Of a DNA stretch of 64,000 nucleotides, positions 1 to 9,666 are shown in pieces. The position numbers were made by a program, and so were the translations under genes. Location of the stretch: assembly GCF_001548095.1 (NCBI RefSeq), contig NZ_AP014815.1:434001-498000 (forward strand), in the 5' to 3' direction. Positions within the stretch are counted from its first letter, which is position 1; the number at the start of each line of letters is the position of its first letter. The stretch is from Geminocystis sp. NIES-3708 (lineage in GTDB: Bacteria > Cyanobacteriota > Cyanobacteriia > Cyanobacteriales > Cyanobacteriaceae). The notes under the pieces were generated by a model. The model ran no database searches. It was not told the origin of the DNA and worked only from the letters and a program-made list of their open reading frames with translations.

Positions 1-40
1 AAGATCGCTCACTAAATTAAAAATTTTATAATTGAGGTAA

Positions 41-1086
<1,046 letters not shown>

Positions 1087-1102
1087 ATTTTCTATATTAT
1101 CT

Positions 1103-2752
1103 ATGATGAATTCACCTTTATTAGAAATCCTTAACCTTGGAGTGGCTTATGGCACTACTAATAACGGTGATAACTCCAACTCTATTAGTTGGGCTGTTAA
1201 TGATGTTTCTTTCAACCTCAATTATGGGGAAGTTTTAGCCTTAGTCGGCGAGTCTGGTTGCGGAAAATCCACCTTAGGCAGGGCGATAATACGATTATTA
1301 CCAGAAAAAACTAAGGTTGAAGGTGTGGCAAATTTCAAAGGAGAAGCTATTTTTGCCTATGACAATCAAGCCTTACGCAAATTTAGAGGAGAAGCAGTTG
1401 CGTTAGTATTTCAAGATCCCATGACAAGATTAGATCCTTTAATGACGATAGGGGATCATTGTATCGAAACATTGAAAGCTCATCAACCTAAATTATCACC
1501 ACAAGAAGCGAAAAAAAAAGCCTTATCTACCCTTGCCACCGTCAAAATTTCTCCTGATAGATTTAATCAATATCCCCATGAGTTTAGTGGTGGTATGCGT
1601 CAACGGGTTGCCATCGCCCTTGCTTTATTATTAGAGCCGAAGTTGATCGTTGCTGACGAACCTACTACTAGCCTTGATGTCACTATTGCTTCGGAAATTT
1701 TAGCTGAATTAACTTCTTTGTGTCGTGAGCGAGATATGGCTTTATTATTGATTTCTCACGATTTAGCGATGGTAGGGAAATACTGTGATCGCATTGGGGT
1801 AATGTATCAAGGTAAAATGGTAGAAATGGGTAAAGTGCAAGATGTAATCTATGCTCCGAATCATGAATATACAAAATCTCTGTTAGCGGCTGCCTTTCAC
1901 TTACATAAACCCTCAGAATTAGTTGTCGAAGAAATAAAAGAAAATGAAACCCCTTTATTAGAATTAAAAAATCTCAAACAATACTATAGTTTAGAAAGTA
2001 ATTTTATTGAGCAAATTTTCGGCAAAAAATCCCAAACAATTAAAGCAGTAGATGAACTAAATTTAACCATTTGGCAAGGAGAAATTTTAGGTTTAGTGGG
2101 GGAATCTGGTTGTGGCAAAAGTACTCTTTCTCGAACAATTTTACAATTAATTAGAGCTACCAGTGGAAAGGTTAATTTTGAAAATCGAGATTTAACTACT
2201 CTACCTGAAAGGGAAATTAGAAGCATAAGAAAAGAAATACAGATGATTTTTCAAGATCCTCATGCTTGTCTTAATCCCATGATGACGATAGGAGAATCGA
2301 TAATTGAGCCTTTATTAATTCATCAAATGGGCAATCAGCAGAAAAATAAGCAACGAGTAGAAACGATGTTAAATCGGGTGGGATTAAACCCTCAAGAATA
2401 TTATAACCGTTATCCGAAAGAACTTTCAGGAGGACAACAACAAAGAGTCGCCATCGCAAGAGCATTAATTACTAACCCGAAATTAGTGATTTGTGATGAA
2501 CCCGTAAGTATGTTAGATGCTACAGTACAAGCACAAGTCTTAGATTTAATTTTAGAGCTTAAAAAAGAATTTAATTTAACTTATTTATTCATCACTCATG
2601 ATTTATCTGTAGCTAGATTTTTATGCGATCGTATTGCTGTTATGAATCATGGTAAAATAGTGGAATTAGGAAACACAGAAAGTATTTTTAAAAATCCTCA
2701 ACATTCTTATACAAAATCTCTTTTATCTTCTGCATTTACCTTTAAAAATTAA
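1103..2752 (+). CDS. Oligopeptide/nickel-type ABC transporter ATPase, two fused ATPase domains (DppD-DppF)
   Basis: Energises import of peptides, nickel or related solutes. The 549 aa chain holds two complete ABC ATPase domains. The first Walker A, GESGCGKST, is at about residues 49-57, with signature FSGGMRQRVAIA and Walker B LIVADEPTTSLD. The second Walker A is near residue 335, with signature LSGGQQQRVAIARAL and Walker B LVICDEPVSMLD. Each half ends with the C-terminal region typical of the DppD/OppD family. No permease or binding protein is adjacent. The only DppB-type permease here is at 59918-60874, so the system is scattered. The start MMN could be either Met. The substrate cannot be deduced. 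Confidence 0.92.
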   Translation: MMNSPLLEILNLGVAYGTTNNGDNSNSISWAVNDVSFNLNYGEVLALVGESGCGKSTLGRAIIRLLPEKTKVEGVANFKGEAIFAYDNQALRKFRGEAVALVFQDPMTRLDPLMTIGDHCIETLKAHQPKLSPQEAKKKALSTLATVKISPDRFNQYPHEFSGGMRQRVAIALALLLEPKLIVADEPTTSLDVTIASEILAELTSLCRERDMALLLISHDLAMVGKYCDRIGVMYQGKMVEMGKVQDVIYAPNHEYTKSLLAAAFHLHKPSELVVEEIKENETPLLELKNLKQYYSLESNFIEQIFGKKSQTIKAVDELNLTIWQGEILGLVGESGCGKSTLSRTILQLIRATSGKVNFENRDLTTLPEREIRSIRKEIQMIFQDPHACLNPMMTIGESIIEPLLIHQMGNQQKNKQRVETMLNRVGLNPQEYYNRYPKELSGGQQQRVAIARALITNPKLVICDEPVSMLDATVQAQVLDLILELKKEFNLTYLFITHDLSVARFLCDRIAVMNHGKIVELGNTESIFKNPQHSYTKSLLSSAFTFKN

Positions 2753-2764
2753 ACAAAGAAATTT

Positions 2765-2787
2765 AACCTTAAATATTTAGGGTTTTT
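2765..2787 (+). terminator. Rho-independent terminator after the ABC ATPase gene
   Basis: A stem AACCTTA / TAGGGTT with loop AATATT is followed directly by a run of five T. It lies 12 bp after the ATPase stop codon and ahead of the LysR promoter region. Confidence 0.7.
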
Positions 2788-2808
2788 GATCAGATATTAA
2801 GGATAACT

Positions 2809-2856
2809 ATTGACATTAATCTATATATTTATTATCATAGATTAATAAATATCAAT
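2809..2856 (+). promoter_or_regulatory. Putative LysR (NdhR/CcmR) operator upstream of the regulator gene
   Basis: The 16-mer ATTGACATTAATCTAT (2809-2824) recurs identically at 3817-3832 upstream of ndhF3. In both places an ATCAAT half-site follows about 25 bp downstream (2851-2856 here). The ATTGA and TCAAT half-sites resemble the NdhR/CcmR recognition elements known from Synechocystis. This suggests autoregulation; binding itself is inferred. Confidence 0.65.
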
Positions 2857-2875
2857 AGAAGAAGGAGAGAAATGT

Positions 2876-3775
2876 TTGATTCAAGCAACCTTACATCAGC
2901 TCAAAGTATTTGAAACCACGGCACGTTTAGGAAGTTTTACTAAAGCGGCAGAAGAATTAGAGATAACCCAACCAACAGTATCAAGTCAAGTTAAACAATT
3001 GACAAAAACCATTGGCTTACCTTTATTTGAACAAATTGGCAAACAACTTTATCTCACAGAAGCAGGAAAAGAATTATTGACAACTTGTCAAGATGTTTTT
3101 ACTCAATTAGACAATTTTGAGATGAAAATTGCTGATTTTAAAGGTACAAAAGAAGGAAAATTAAGTCTATCGGTTATTACCACAGCAACATATTTTATTC
3201 CCCGTATTTTAGGTTCATTTTGTTTACTTTATCCTGATATTGATATTGCCTTACAAGTCACTAATCATAAACAAATACAAGAGAGAATGTTAAATAATCA
3301 AGATGATTTATATATTCTCAGTCAACCACCAGAAGAAATTGATCTTAAAAGTCAATCTTTTATTGATAATCCATTGGTAGTAATTGCCAAAAAAGATCAC
3401 CCTTTAGCTAATCAAAAACAAATACCCCTAGAGACTTTAGAAGCCTATCCTTTTATTATGAGAGAATCTGGCTCTGGAACTCGAAAAGCAGTACAAAATT
3501 TATTTAATCAACATAATGTTAATGTAAAAGTACGGCTAGAATTAGGTAGTAATGAAGCCATCAAACAAGCTATTTTAGGTGGATTAGGAATTTCAGTATT
3601 GTCCAAACATACCCTAACTTTTGCTTGTCATGAGGATTTAACGATTCTTGATATACAGAATTTCCCCATTGCTAAACACTGGTATATATCTCATTTAGCG
3701 GGTAAACAACTATCTATTATAGCTAAAACTTTTTTAGAATTTTTGATTGATAGAACTCAACTGATGAAGGTATAA
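2876..3775 (+). CDS. ndhR: LysR-type regulator of CO2-uptake genes (NdhR/CcmR-like)
   Basis: DNA-binding transcription regulator of 299 aa. The N-terminal winged HTH (TLHQLKVFETTARLGSFTKA, residues 4-23, then AAEELEITQPTVSSQVKQL) is followed by a LysR substrate-binding domain. The N-terminus resembles the CbbR/NdhR/CmpR branch. The gene lies directly upstream of and in the same orientation as ndhF3, and the same 16-bp motif precedes both. In Synechocystis, NdhR (CcmR) represses the NDH-1MS operon and responds to 2-oxoglutarate and 2-phosphoglycolate. The in-frame start is TTG at 2876 after a strong AGGAGAG; the nearer ATG at 2872 is in another frame and ends after 13 codons. CmpR or RbcR identity is less likely given the neighbours. 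Confidence 0.88.
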   Translation: MIQATLHQLKVFETTARLGSFTKAAEELEITQPTVSSQVKQLTKTIGLPLFEQIGKQLYLTEAGKELLTTCQDVFTQLDNFEMKIADFKGTKEGKLSLSVITTATYFIPRILGSFCLLYPDIDIALQVTNHKQIQERMLNNQDDLYILSQPPEEIDLKSQSFIDNPLVVIAKKDHPLANQKQIPLETLEAYPFIMRESGSGTRKAVQNLFNQHNVNVKVRLELGSNEAIKQAILGGLGISVLSKHTLTFACHEDLTILDIQNFPIAKHWYISHLAGKQLSIIAKTFLEFLIDRTQLMKV

Positions 3776-3816
3776 GCAAAGCTAAACTTAACTATTTAAT
3801 TTTTTTTCTAATAATC

Positions 3817-3864
3817 ATTGACATTAATCTATTGATTCATTATTATTAATACAGAAAAATCAAT
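3817..3864 (+). promoter_or_regulatory. Putative LysR operator/promoter of the ndhF3 operon
   Basis: It contains the same 16-mer ATTGACATTAATCTAT (3817-3832) as the regulator's own upstream region, extended here into an ATTGAT half-site (3831-3836), with ATCAAT at 3859-3864. It lies about 60-100 bp upstream of ndhF3, the expected place for repression of the CO2-uptake operon. Confidence 0.65.
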
Positions 3865-3922
3865 AAGACAGCTTAACAAAATACGCTATGACTAAATTTA
3901 CTGTAATTATTAATGAATAACC

Positions 3923-5740
3923 ATGAATTTTTTTAGTGAAAATATCTTATTTATTCCTTGTTATACATTGATTGGAGGCTTATTTGCTCTATTGTGGTCT
4001 CCCGGTCTTATACGAAAAACAGGATCACGTCCAGCAGGTTATATTAATATCCTGATGACATCTTTTGCATTTATTCACAGTGTCATCGCTTTATCTCAAA
4101 TTTGGAATAACCCAGCTCAAGAATTACGATTTACATGGTTAGAAGCACCGGGTTTAAATATTTCTTTTGATGTGCAAATTTCTGCTATCAGCGTTGGTGC
4201 ATTAGCTTTAATTACGGGATTAAATGTTTTATGTCAAATCTACGCTATCGGTTATTTAGAAATGGATTGGGGATGGGCAAGATTTTATGCACTGATGGGA
4301 TTTTTCGAAGCGGGAATGTGTGGATTAGTTTTATGCAATTCTCTTTTCTTTAGCTATGTTTATTTAGAAATTCTCACCCTTGGTACTTACTTATTAGTAG
4401 GTTTTTGGTTTGCACAACCCCTCGTTATCTCAGGTGCAAGGGATGCGTTTTGGACAAAACGAGTCGGTGATATTCTCTTACTAATGGGGGTAATTGCTAT
4501 TTATTCCTTTTCTGGTACGTGGAATTACAATTATCTAGGTTTTTGGGCAAAAAATTCTCCCATTGATGCCACTTTTTCGACATTACTATGTTTAGCCTTG
4601 ATAGCGGGACCGATCGCTAAATGCGCACAAATTCCTTTACAATTATGGTTAGATGAAGCGATGGAAGGTCCTTTACCTGCTTCTATCCTTCGTAATGCTA
4701 TCGTTGTGGCAGTTGGTGCTTATGTGCTTATTCAGTTACAACCAGTTTTAACGATTTCCCCTATCACTTCAACAGTAGTAATGGTTATTGGTGCTATCAC
4801 CGCTGTGTTATCATCATTAATTGCTATTGCCCAAATTGACATCAAACGGGTACTTTCTTATACTGTAAGTGCTTATATGGGTTTAGTATTTATCGCCGTT
4901 GGCAGTAATCAGCCCGACACCGCTTTATTGTTAATTGTGATTTATGCCGTTGCCATGGCTTTACTTTATATGAGTATCGGTACTGTTATTATTAGTAACA
5001 TCACTCAAAACATAACTCAATTAGGTGGTTTATGGTCTCGTCGTCCTATTTCTGGTATATCTTTCTTAGTAGGCACATTCGGTTTAGTGGCTTTTCCTCC
5101 CCTGGGTGCTTTTTCTATTCTTCCCCGTCTTGGCAATGAATTATTAGCAACTCAACCTTGGTTATTGGCGGTTTTATTGTTAGTGAATGCTTTGACTGCT
5201 TTTAGTCTCTTACGGGCTTTTTCCTTAATATTTCTAGGTGAATCAAAACAAATGACAGTGCGATCGCCAGAAGTGTTATGGGCAATGGTATTACCGATGA
5301 TGATTTTAACTGGTGTTACCCTACATTTACCTCTAATTTTAGAACAATTTAACCTCATTGATTTTGATATAAAATTGGGAATTTTCTTCACCTTATCAAC
5401 CATAATAGGTGGGGGATTAGCAATAATAATTTATGGTAAAAAATCAACAGATGAAACCATAAAAATTATTCCAGAATTTATCCGTGATTTCTTCGCCTAT
5501 GATTTGTATATTCAAGACATTTATAAAATAACAATTGTGGGCATAGTAAATGTTACCGCAAAATTAGCTTATTGGTTTGATAAATATATCGTAGATGGTG
5601 CAGTAAATTTAGTGGGTTTTACTACTATTTTCGGAGGACAAGCCCTTAAATATAGTACATCTGGACAATCTCAGTTATATATTTTAACAATTCTTTTAGG
5701 ATTAGTTTTTGTAGCGATAGTTTTTGGTTTAACTCAATAA
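3923..5740 (+). CDS. ndhF3: NAD(P)H-quinone oxidoreductase subunit NdhF3 (CO2-uptake NDH-1)
   Basis: Antiporter-like membrane subunit of the low-CO2-inducible NDH-1MS complex in the thylakoid, where it couples ferredoxin-driven electron flow and proton pumping to CO2 hydration. The 605 aa protein is almost entirely hydrophobic, with many transmembrane helices. It carries the proton-translocation region typical of NuoL/NdhF, for example GPIAKCAQIPLQLWLDEAMEGPLPAS (about residues 230-255), with conserved Lys and Glu. It is shorter than respiratory NdhF1, as usual for NdhF3. The order ndhF3 - (carbonic anhydrase) - ndhD3 - cupA - cupS matches the NDH-1MS operon rather than the constitutive ndhF4/cupB set. 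A 10-codon reading frame (3888-3920) ends 2 bp before the ATG. Confidence 0.95.
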   Translation: MNFFSENILFIPCYTLIGGLFALLWSPGLIRKTGSRPAGYINILMTSFAFIHSVIALSQIWNNPAQELRFTWLEAPGLNISFDVQISAISVGALALITGLNVLCQIYAIGYLEMDWGWARFYALMGFFEAGMCGLVLCNSLFFSYVYLEILTLGTYLLVGFWFAQPLVISGARDAFWTKRVGDILLLMGVIAIYSFSGTWNYNYLGFWAKNSPIDATFSTLLCLALIAGPIAKCAQIPLQLWLDEAMEGPLPASILRNAIVVAVGAYVLIQLQPVLTISPITSTVVMVIGAITAVLSSLIAIAQIDIKRVLSYTVSAYMGLVFIAVGSNQPDTALLLIVIYAVAMALLYMSIGTVIISNITQNITQLGGLWSRRPISGISFLVGTFGLVAFPPLGAFSILPRLGNELLATQPWLLAVLLLVNALTAFSLLRAFSLIFLGESKQMTVRSPEVLWAMVLPMMILTGVTLHLPLILEQFNLIDFDIKLGIFFTLSTIIGGGLAIIIYGKKSTDETIKIIPEFIRDFFAYDLYIQDIYKITIVGIVNVTAKLAYWFDKYIVDGAVNLVGFTTIFGGQALKYSTSGQSQLYILTILLGLVFVAIVFGLTQ

Positions 5741-5868
5741 AATATAGTTAAAAATAAAAATATTTTATAAGTGTAAAGAAAAATAATAATTAGGAAGAAA
5801 ATGAACTCATCTATCCTAGAATTATTAGGACGTAAACCCTTATAAAAATAAACATTAGCACTAAAATC

Positions 5869-6576
5869 ATGACAAAAATAGATTTATCTCGCAGAAATTT
5901 ATTACAATTAGGTGCATTAAGTTTAGTTTCTGGTAGCTTTGTAACAGCAATGAGTAAAGCTAATTCAAAAGAAATAGTTGCTCTAAATGAAGTCACATCT
6001 AATTTAAATCCAGAAGAAGCCTTACAATCATTATTAGCTGGCAATGAACGTTTTATTAATAATAAATCTATTAATATTAATCGTTCATTAACTCGAATTC
6101 AAGAAGTAGCAAAAGGACAAAATCCCTTCGCAATTTTACTAAGTTGTGCCGATTCAAGAGTGCCAGTAGAAATACTTTTTGATCGAGGATTTGGAGATTT
6201 ATTCGTAGTAAGAAATGCAGGTAATATTGCCACTCCTGAAGAAGTAGGAAGTATTGAATTTGGCTCATTAGTTTTAGGTGCTAAAGTTATTTTGGTCTTA
6301 GGGCATGGTAGTTGTGGTGCAGTTAAAGCTACCATTGAAGGTAATGTTGTACCCGGGCAAATTCAGTCAGTGTTAGATGCCATTAAACCTGCATTAAATA
6401 ACCTTACTCCCGAAGAAAAAAAAGACTTACCAACAGCTATAAAAGCTAACGTTAAACTCCAAGTAGAAACTCTTAAAAAATCTAATGTTATCGCTCAATT
6501 AATAGCTGAGAATAAATTAAAAATTGTTGGTGGTTATTATGACTTAACCACAGGAAAAGTTAGTTTAATCAGTTAA
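5869..6576 (+). CDS. ecaB: Beta-class carbonic anhydrase with twin-arginine signal (EcaB-like)
   Basis: Interconverts CO2 and bicarbonate using zinc. The 235 aa protein starts with a twin-arginine signal: SRRNLLQLG at residues 7-15, then a hydrophobic stretch ending near AMSKA at 27-31. This implies Tat export to the thylakoid lumen or periplasm. The beta-CA site is complete: C93, D95 and R97 in CADSR, and H146 and C149 in HGSCG. The gene sits inside the CO2-uptake operon, 128 bp after ndhF3 and 120 bp before ndhD3, all on one strand. In Synechocystis a thylakoid EcaB is reported to act with NDH-1 CO2-uptake complexes, and this arrangement fits such a role. No clear ribosome-binding site precedes the ATG; a 14-codon frame at 5801-5845 does have one. 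Confidence 0.9.
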   Translation: MTKIDLSRRNLLQLGALSLVSGSFVTAMSKANSKEIVALNEVTSNLNPEEALQSLLAGNERFINNKSININRSLTRIQEVAKGQNPFAILLSCADSRVPVEILFDRGFGDLFVVRNAGNIATPEEVGSIEFGSLVLGAKVILVLGHGSCGAVKATIEGNVVPGQIQSVLDAIKPALNNLTPEEKKDLPTAIKANVKLQVETLKKSNVIAQLIAENKLKIVGGYYDLTTGKVSLIS

Positions 6577-6696
6577 TTTTAGGAACTAATTACTAAATAG
6601 TGAATTACAAATACGTAAAAATATTTATTATTCACTATGGTTATTAAGCTCATAATATTTTTTATCAAATAAATTTTAAATAAATAATCGTTAATC

Positions 6697-8166
6697 ATGC
6701 TTAACTCAACCTTAGTATTGCCAATTATTGGAGCAATAATTATAGGAATTATACCAGGACAAAAAGAAAGTAGTGTTAGCAAAAATATTGCTTTAATTTT
6801 TAGCAGTCTTACTTTTATTATCAGTACTTTAATCGTCATTAATTTTGACTATACTAATGGTAGTTTTCAAAATCAAACTTATATAGAATGGTTGCCATTT
6901 TTAGGGTTAAATTATACTGTTGGAGTTGATGGTTTATCTTTACCTTTAATAATCTTAAATGGACTGATAATTACCCTTGCCATTTATAACGGAGAAACAA
7001 AAGAAAATGCCGTAAATAAGCCTAAGCTTTACTATATTTTAATTCTCCTCTTAACTACCTGCGTAAATGGTGCATTAATTGCTCAAAATTTATTATTATT
7101 TTTCCTCTTTTATGAAATAAAATTAGTGCCAATTTATCTTTTAATATCAATTTGGGGAAGAGATAAACGTAATTATGCCGCCACGAAATATTTACTTTAT
7201 ACCGCTTTTTCTGGCATCTTTGTTTTAACCGCATTTTTAGGCTTAAATTTCCTCACCGATGGCAGCAGTTTTGACTTTGATAAAATAACAACGGAAGTTT
7301 TACCCCAAGCTAAACAAATTTTATTACTACTAACTATTGTCATCGGTTTCGCCATCAAAATTCCTATTTTCCCTCTTCATACATGGCTACCTGATGCTTA
7401 CACTGAAGCCTCTACACCTTTATCTATGATGTTAGGAGGTATTATTTCAAAACTTGGTACATATGGGTTAATCCGTTTTGGTTTACAACTATTTCCTGAT
7501 GTTTGGGCAGATATATCACCATATTTAGCTCTTTTAGCAGTTATTAGTGCTATTTATGGCTCATTAGTCGCTATTTCTCAAACAGATATTAAGAAAATGA
7601 TTGCCTATGCTTCTCTCGCCCATATTAATTTTGTAGTGTTAGCCGTTGCCGCAGGTACATCATTAAGTATATTAGGCGCAATTTGTCAAATGTTTGCCCA
7701 TGGTTTAATCGTGGCTTTACTATTCCATCTTGTGGGTATCATTGAAGAAAAAACAGGTACAAGAGAATTATCCAAATTACATGGCTTAATGAATCCTTAT
7801 CGAGGTTTACCTTTTGTTGGTGGCTTGATGATTTTAGCTGTAATGGCTAGTGCTGGTATTCCAGGTATGATAGGATTTATTGGTGAATTTCTTTCTTTTC
7901 AAGGAAGTTTTAGCATTTTTCCTGTTCATACTCTCATTTGCTTAATTGCTACTGGTTTAACAGCAGTTTACTTTGTTATTCTCTTAAATCGAGTCTTTTT
8001 TGGGAGAATGGAGAATAAAACGGGGTATTTACCGAAAGTACAACATTTTGAGCATATTCCTGCCGTCATCCTTGCGGTTATTATAATTTTCTTCGGTTTA
8101 CAACCATCCCTTCTAACTAATCTTAGTTTAAATACCAGCAATGCGATCGCACTTTTGAGTAATTAA
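6697..8166 (+). CDS. ndhD3: NAD(P)H-quinone oxidoreductase subunit NdhD3 (CO2-uptake NDH-1)
   Basis: Second antiporter-like subunit of the NDH-1MS membrane arm; it contacts CupA and NdhF3. The 489 aa chain is highly hydrophobic. It has the NuoM/NdhD signatures: the conserved Glu in FFLFYEIKLVPIYLLI, the Lys in IGFAIKIPIFPLHTWLPDAY, and SQTDIKKMIAYASLAHINF. It lies between the carbonic anhydrase and cupA. The D3 rather than D1, D2 or D4 assignment rests on synteny with ndhF3, cupA and cupS. The start ATG at 6697 gives a normal N-terminal helix. Confidence 0.95.
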   Translation: MLNSTLVLPIIGAIIIGIIPGQKESSVSKNIALIFSSLTFIISTLIVINFDYTNGSFQNQTYIEWLPFLGLNYTVGVDGLSLPLIILNGLIITLAIYNGETKENAVNKPKLYYILILLLTTCVNGALIAQNLLLFFLFYEIKLVPIYLLISIWGRDKRNYAATKYLLYTAFSGIFVLTAFLGLNFLTDGSSFDFDKITTEVLPQAKQILLLLTIVIGFAIKIPIFPLHTWLPDAYTEASTPLSMMLGGIISKLGTYGLIRFGLQLFPDVWADISPYLALLAVISAIYGSLVAISQTDIKKMIAYASLAHINFVVLAVAAGTSLSILGAICQMFAHGLIVALLFHLVGIIEEKTGTRELSKLHGLMNPYRGLPFVGGLMILAVMASAGIPGMIGFIGEFLSFQGSFSIFPVHTLICLIATGLTAVYFVILLNRVFFGRMENKTGYLPKVQHFEHIPAVILAVIIIFFGLQPSLLTNLSLNTSNAIALLSN

Positions 8167-8177
8167 AGTTTGTAGTG

Positions 8178-8191
8178 AAGGCTAAAGCCTT
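8178..8191. repeat. Small palindrome AAGGCTAAAGCCTT
   Basis: A perfect 6-bp stem with an AA loop in the ndhD3-cupA spacer. The same GGCTAAAGCC core forms the hairpin at 55289-55303 after the porin gene. It may be a processing or stability element within the operon mRNA. No T-run follows on the plus strand, so it is unlikely to terminate. Confidence 0.6.
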
Positions 8192-8310
8192 TAATCATCT
8201 AATTAAGATGAAGATAACCTGTGCATGGTTTACTACTAACATTACTATTCTTGTTAGCTTCCATCACCCTCGCAATTTACTATCAACTTTTTTTCTATAA
8301 CCTTAATAAC

Positions 8311-9600
8311 ATGACTACTATCACAAAAAAAATTCCTTCCTCTACACACCAATTTGCTGATATTATCCATCGTTTAGAAGCTGGTGGTTCAATGTTACCA
8401 GATACTCCTGAAAATTTGATGCAAATTATCGGTATTTATAAAGCATACGCTGTGCCGATGGATTTTTATTGGCGAGATTTACTCTATATTGCTGAGAGAG
8501 TTTTTATTAATCCTCTTCCTTTCTTTAAATATTTCATCTCCCAAGAATATCTCGATTTGCCTAACCATTACGCAGGTGATACCGCCGATTTGAGAATATG
8601 GAGAGGAAAAGCTACCGCCCATCCTGAGTTACTTGCTTTCATGGAAAAAGGGGAAACTACCAAAATGCCCAAATTATTCCATCATTTGTTACATGATCGT
8701 ATTAATATGGAGTTTGCTGAGGCTTGTATGCGCGCTATGTTATGGCATGGTAGAGATATGGGCATGGGAAAATTTGACGCTTATCTCGATAGTGATGAAT
8801 ATAAAGCCAATGCCGATGTTGCCATCAAAGCCTACTGTAAAAATAATCCCCTCATGGCAGGTTTATATAAGCTATTTCCTGAGATGTTTTTAGAACAAGC
8901 ACGTCAAGCATCATACTATAGTAACTTAGGGTTATTTTGGGAAGTAATGGCACCCGTGTTTTTTGAAATGTCAGACTTATTTGACGAAGGAAAGATGACA
9001 ACAGTAAAAGAAGCGATGGATTTTCTCGTAAATGGTATATTTGCTATTGCAGGAAGGCCAATTTATCATCATGTCTATGTAGAAGGTAAATGCTATGAAA
9101 TTATTCCTAAATCTAAAGGTTTTACTTGGTTATACGAAGCTGCTTTACCCTATGTAGAAGCTGTTTTTTATCGCACCTCCCCTTTTAGAGGTACAAAATC
9201 TTACAACGCTCAAGCTAATCAAGTACCTCATGAACAAAAAGACTTTCATTATGGTATCCTTTATGCTGATGTCTTTCCTGTGGGTAGTGCAGGAATCCCT
9301 CCCACTTTACTAATGGATGATATGTTGCACTTTTTACCGCCTTATTTAGTGGAATACTATCAAAAACATTGTCGAGGAGAAGATGATATGTTAATTCAAT
9401 TGGGTGTAACTTTTCAACGCTCGATGTACAATGTCACTTCGGCTGTGATTCAGGCTTTAAGAACAGCTTTACTATATCCTTTAGATGACGAAAATCCTAA
9501 GCATTTAATGAAAAATCGTCAGTTTTTTGAAATGCAGATGGATAGATTTAAACGCCCAGAAGCAAGATTGAGAGATATTCAAAATGCAGATTATCGTTAA
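8311..9600 (+). CDS. cupA: CO2 hydration protein CupA (ChpY)
   Basis: Peripheral subunit of NDH-1MS that carries the proposed carbonic-anhydrase-like site converting CO2 to bicarbonate on the cytoplasmic side of the thylakoid. The predicted protein is 429 aa from ATG 8311 and begins MTTITKKIPSS. It is followed after 66 bp by cupS, as in other cyanobacteria. The frame is open upstream to a GTG at 8221, which would add 30 residues containing one strongly hydrophobic segment (LLLTLLFLLASITLAIYYQ). This could be a membrane anchor or non-coding; neither start has a good ribosome-binding site. The CupA rather than CupB assignment follows from the F3/D3/cupS neighbourhood. Confidence 0.92.
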   Translation: MTTITKKIPSSTHQFADIIHRLEAGGSMLPDTPENLMQIIGIYKAYAVPMDFYWRDLLYIAERVFINPLPFFKYFISQEYLDLPNHYAGDTADLRIWRGKATAHPELLAFMEKGETTKMPKLFHHLLHDRINMEFAEACMRAMLWHGRDMGMGKFDAYLDSDEYKANADVAIKAYCKNNPLMAGLYKLFPEMFLEQARQASYYSNLGLFWEVMAPVFFEMSDLFDEGKMTTVKEAMDFLVNGIFAIAGRPIYHHVYVEGKCYEIIPKSKGFTWLYEAALPYVEAVFYRTSPFRGTKSYNAQANQVPHEQKDFHYGILYADVFPVGSAGIPPTLLMDDMLHFLPPYLVEYYQKHCRGEDDMLIQLGVTFQRSMYNVTSAVIQALRTALLYPLDDENPKHLMKNRQFFEMQMDRFKRPEARLRDIQNADYR

Positions 9601-9666
9601 ATCATAAATTATTAAAGCACAAAAAAAATTTAACAAAAATTATCACAAAAAAGGAGATAAATTCAA

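Noticed and set aside
8208..8303. Short frame from ATG 8208 (MKITCAWFTTNITILVSFHH)
   Set aside because: Its composition is not protein-like; the overlapping frame from GTG 8221 is the one that joins CupA.
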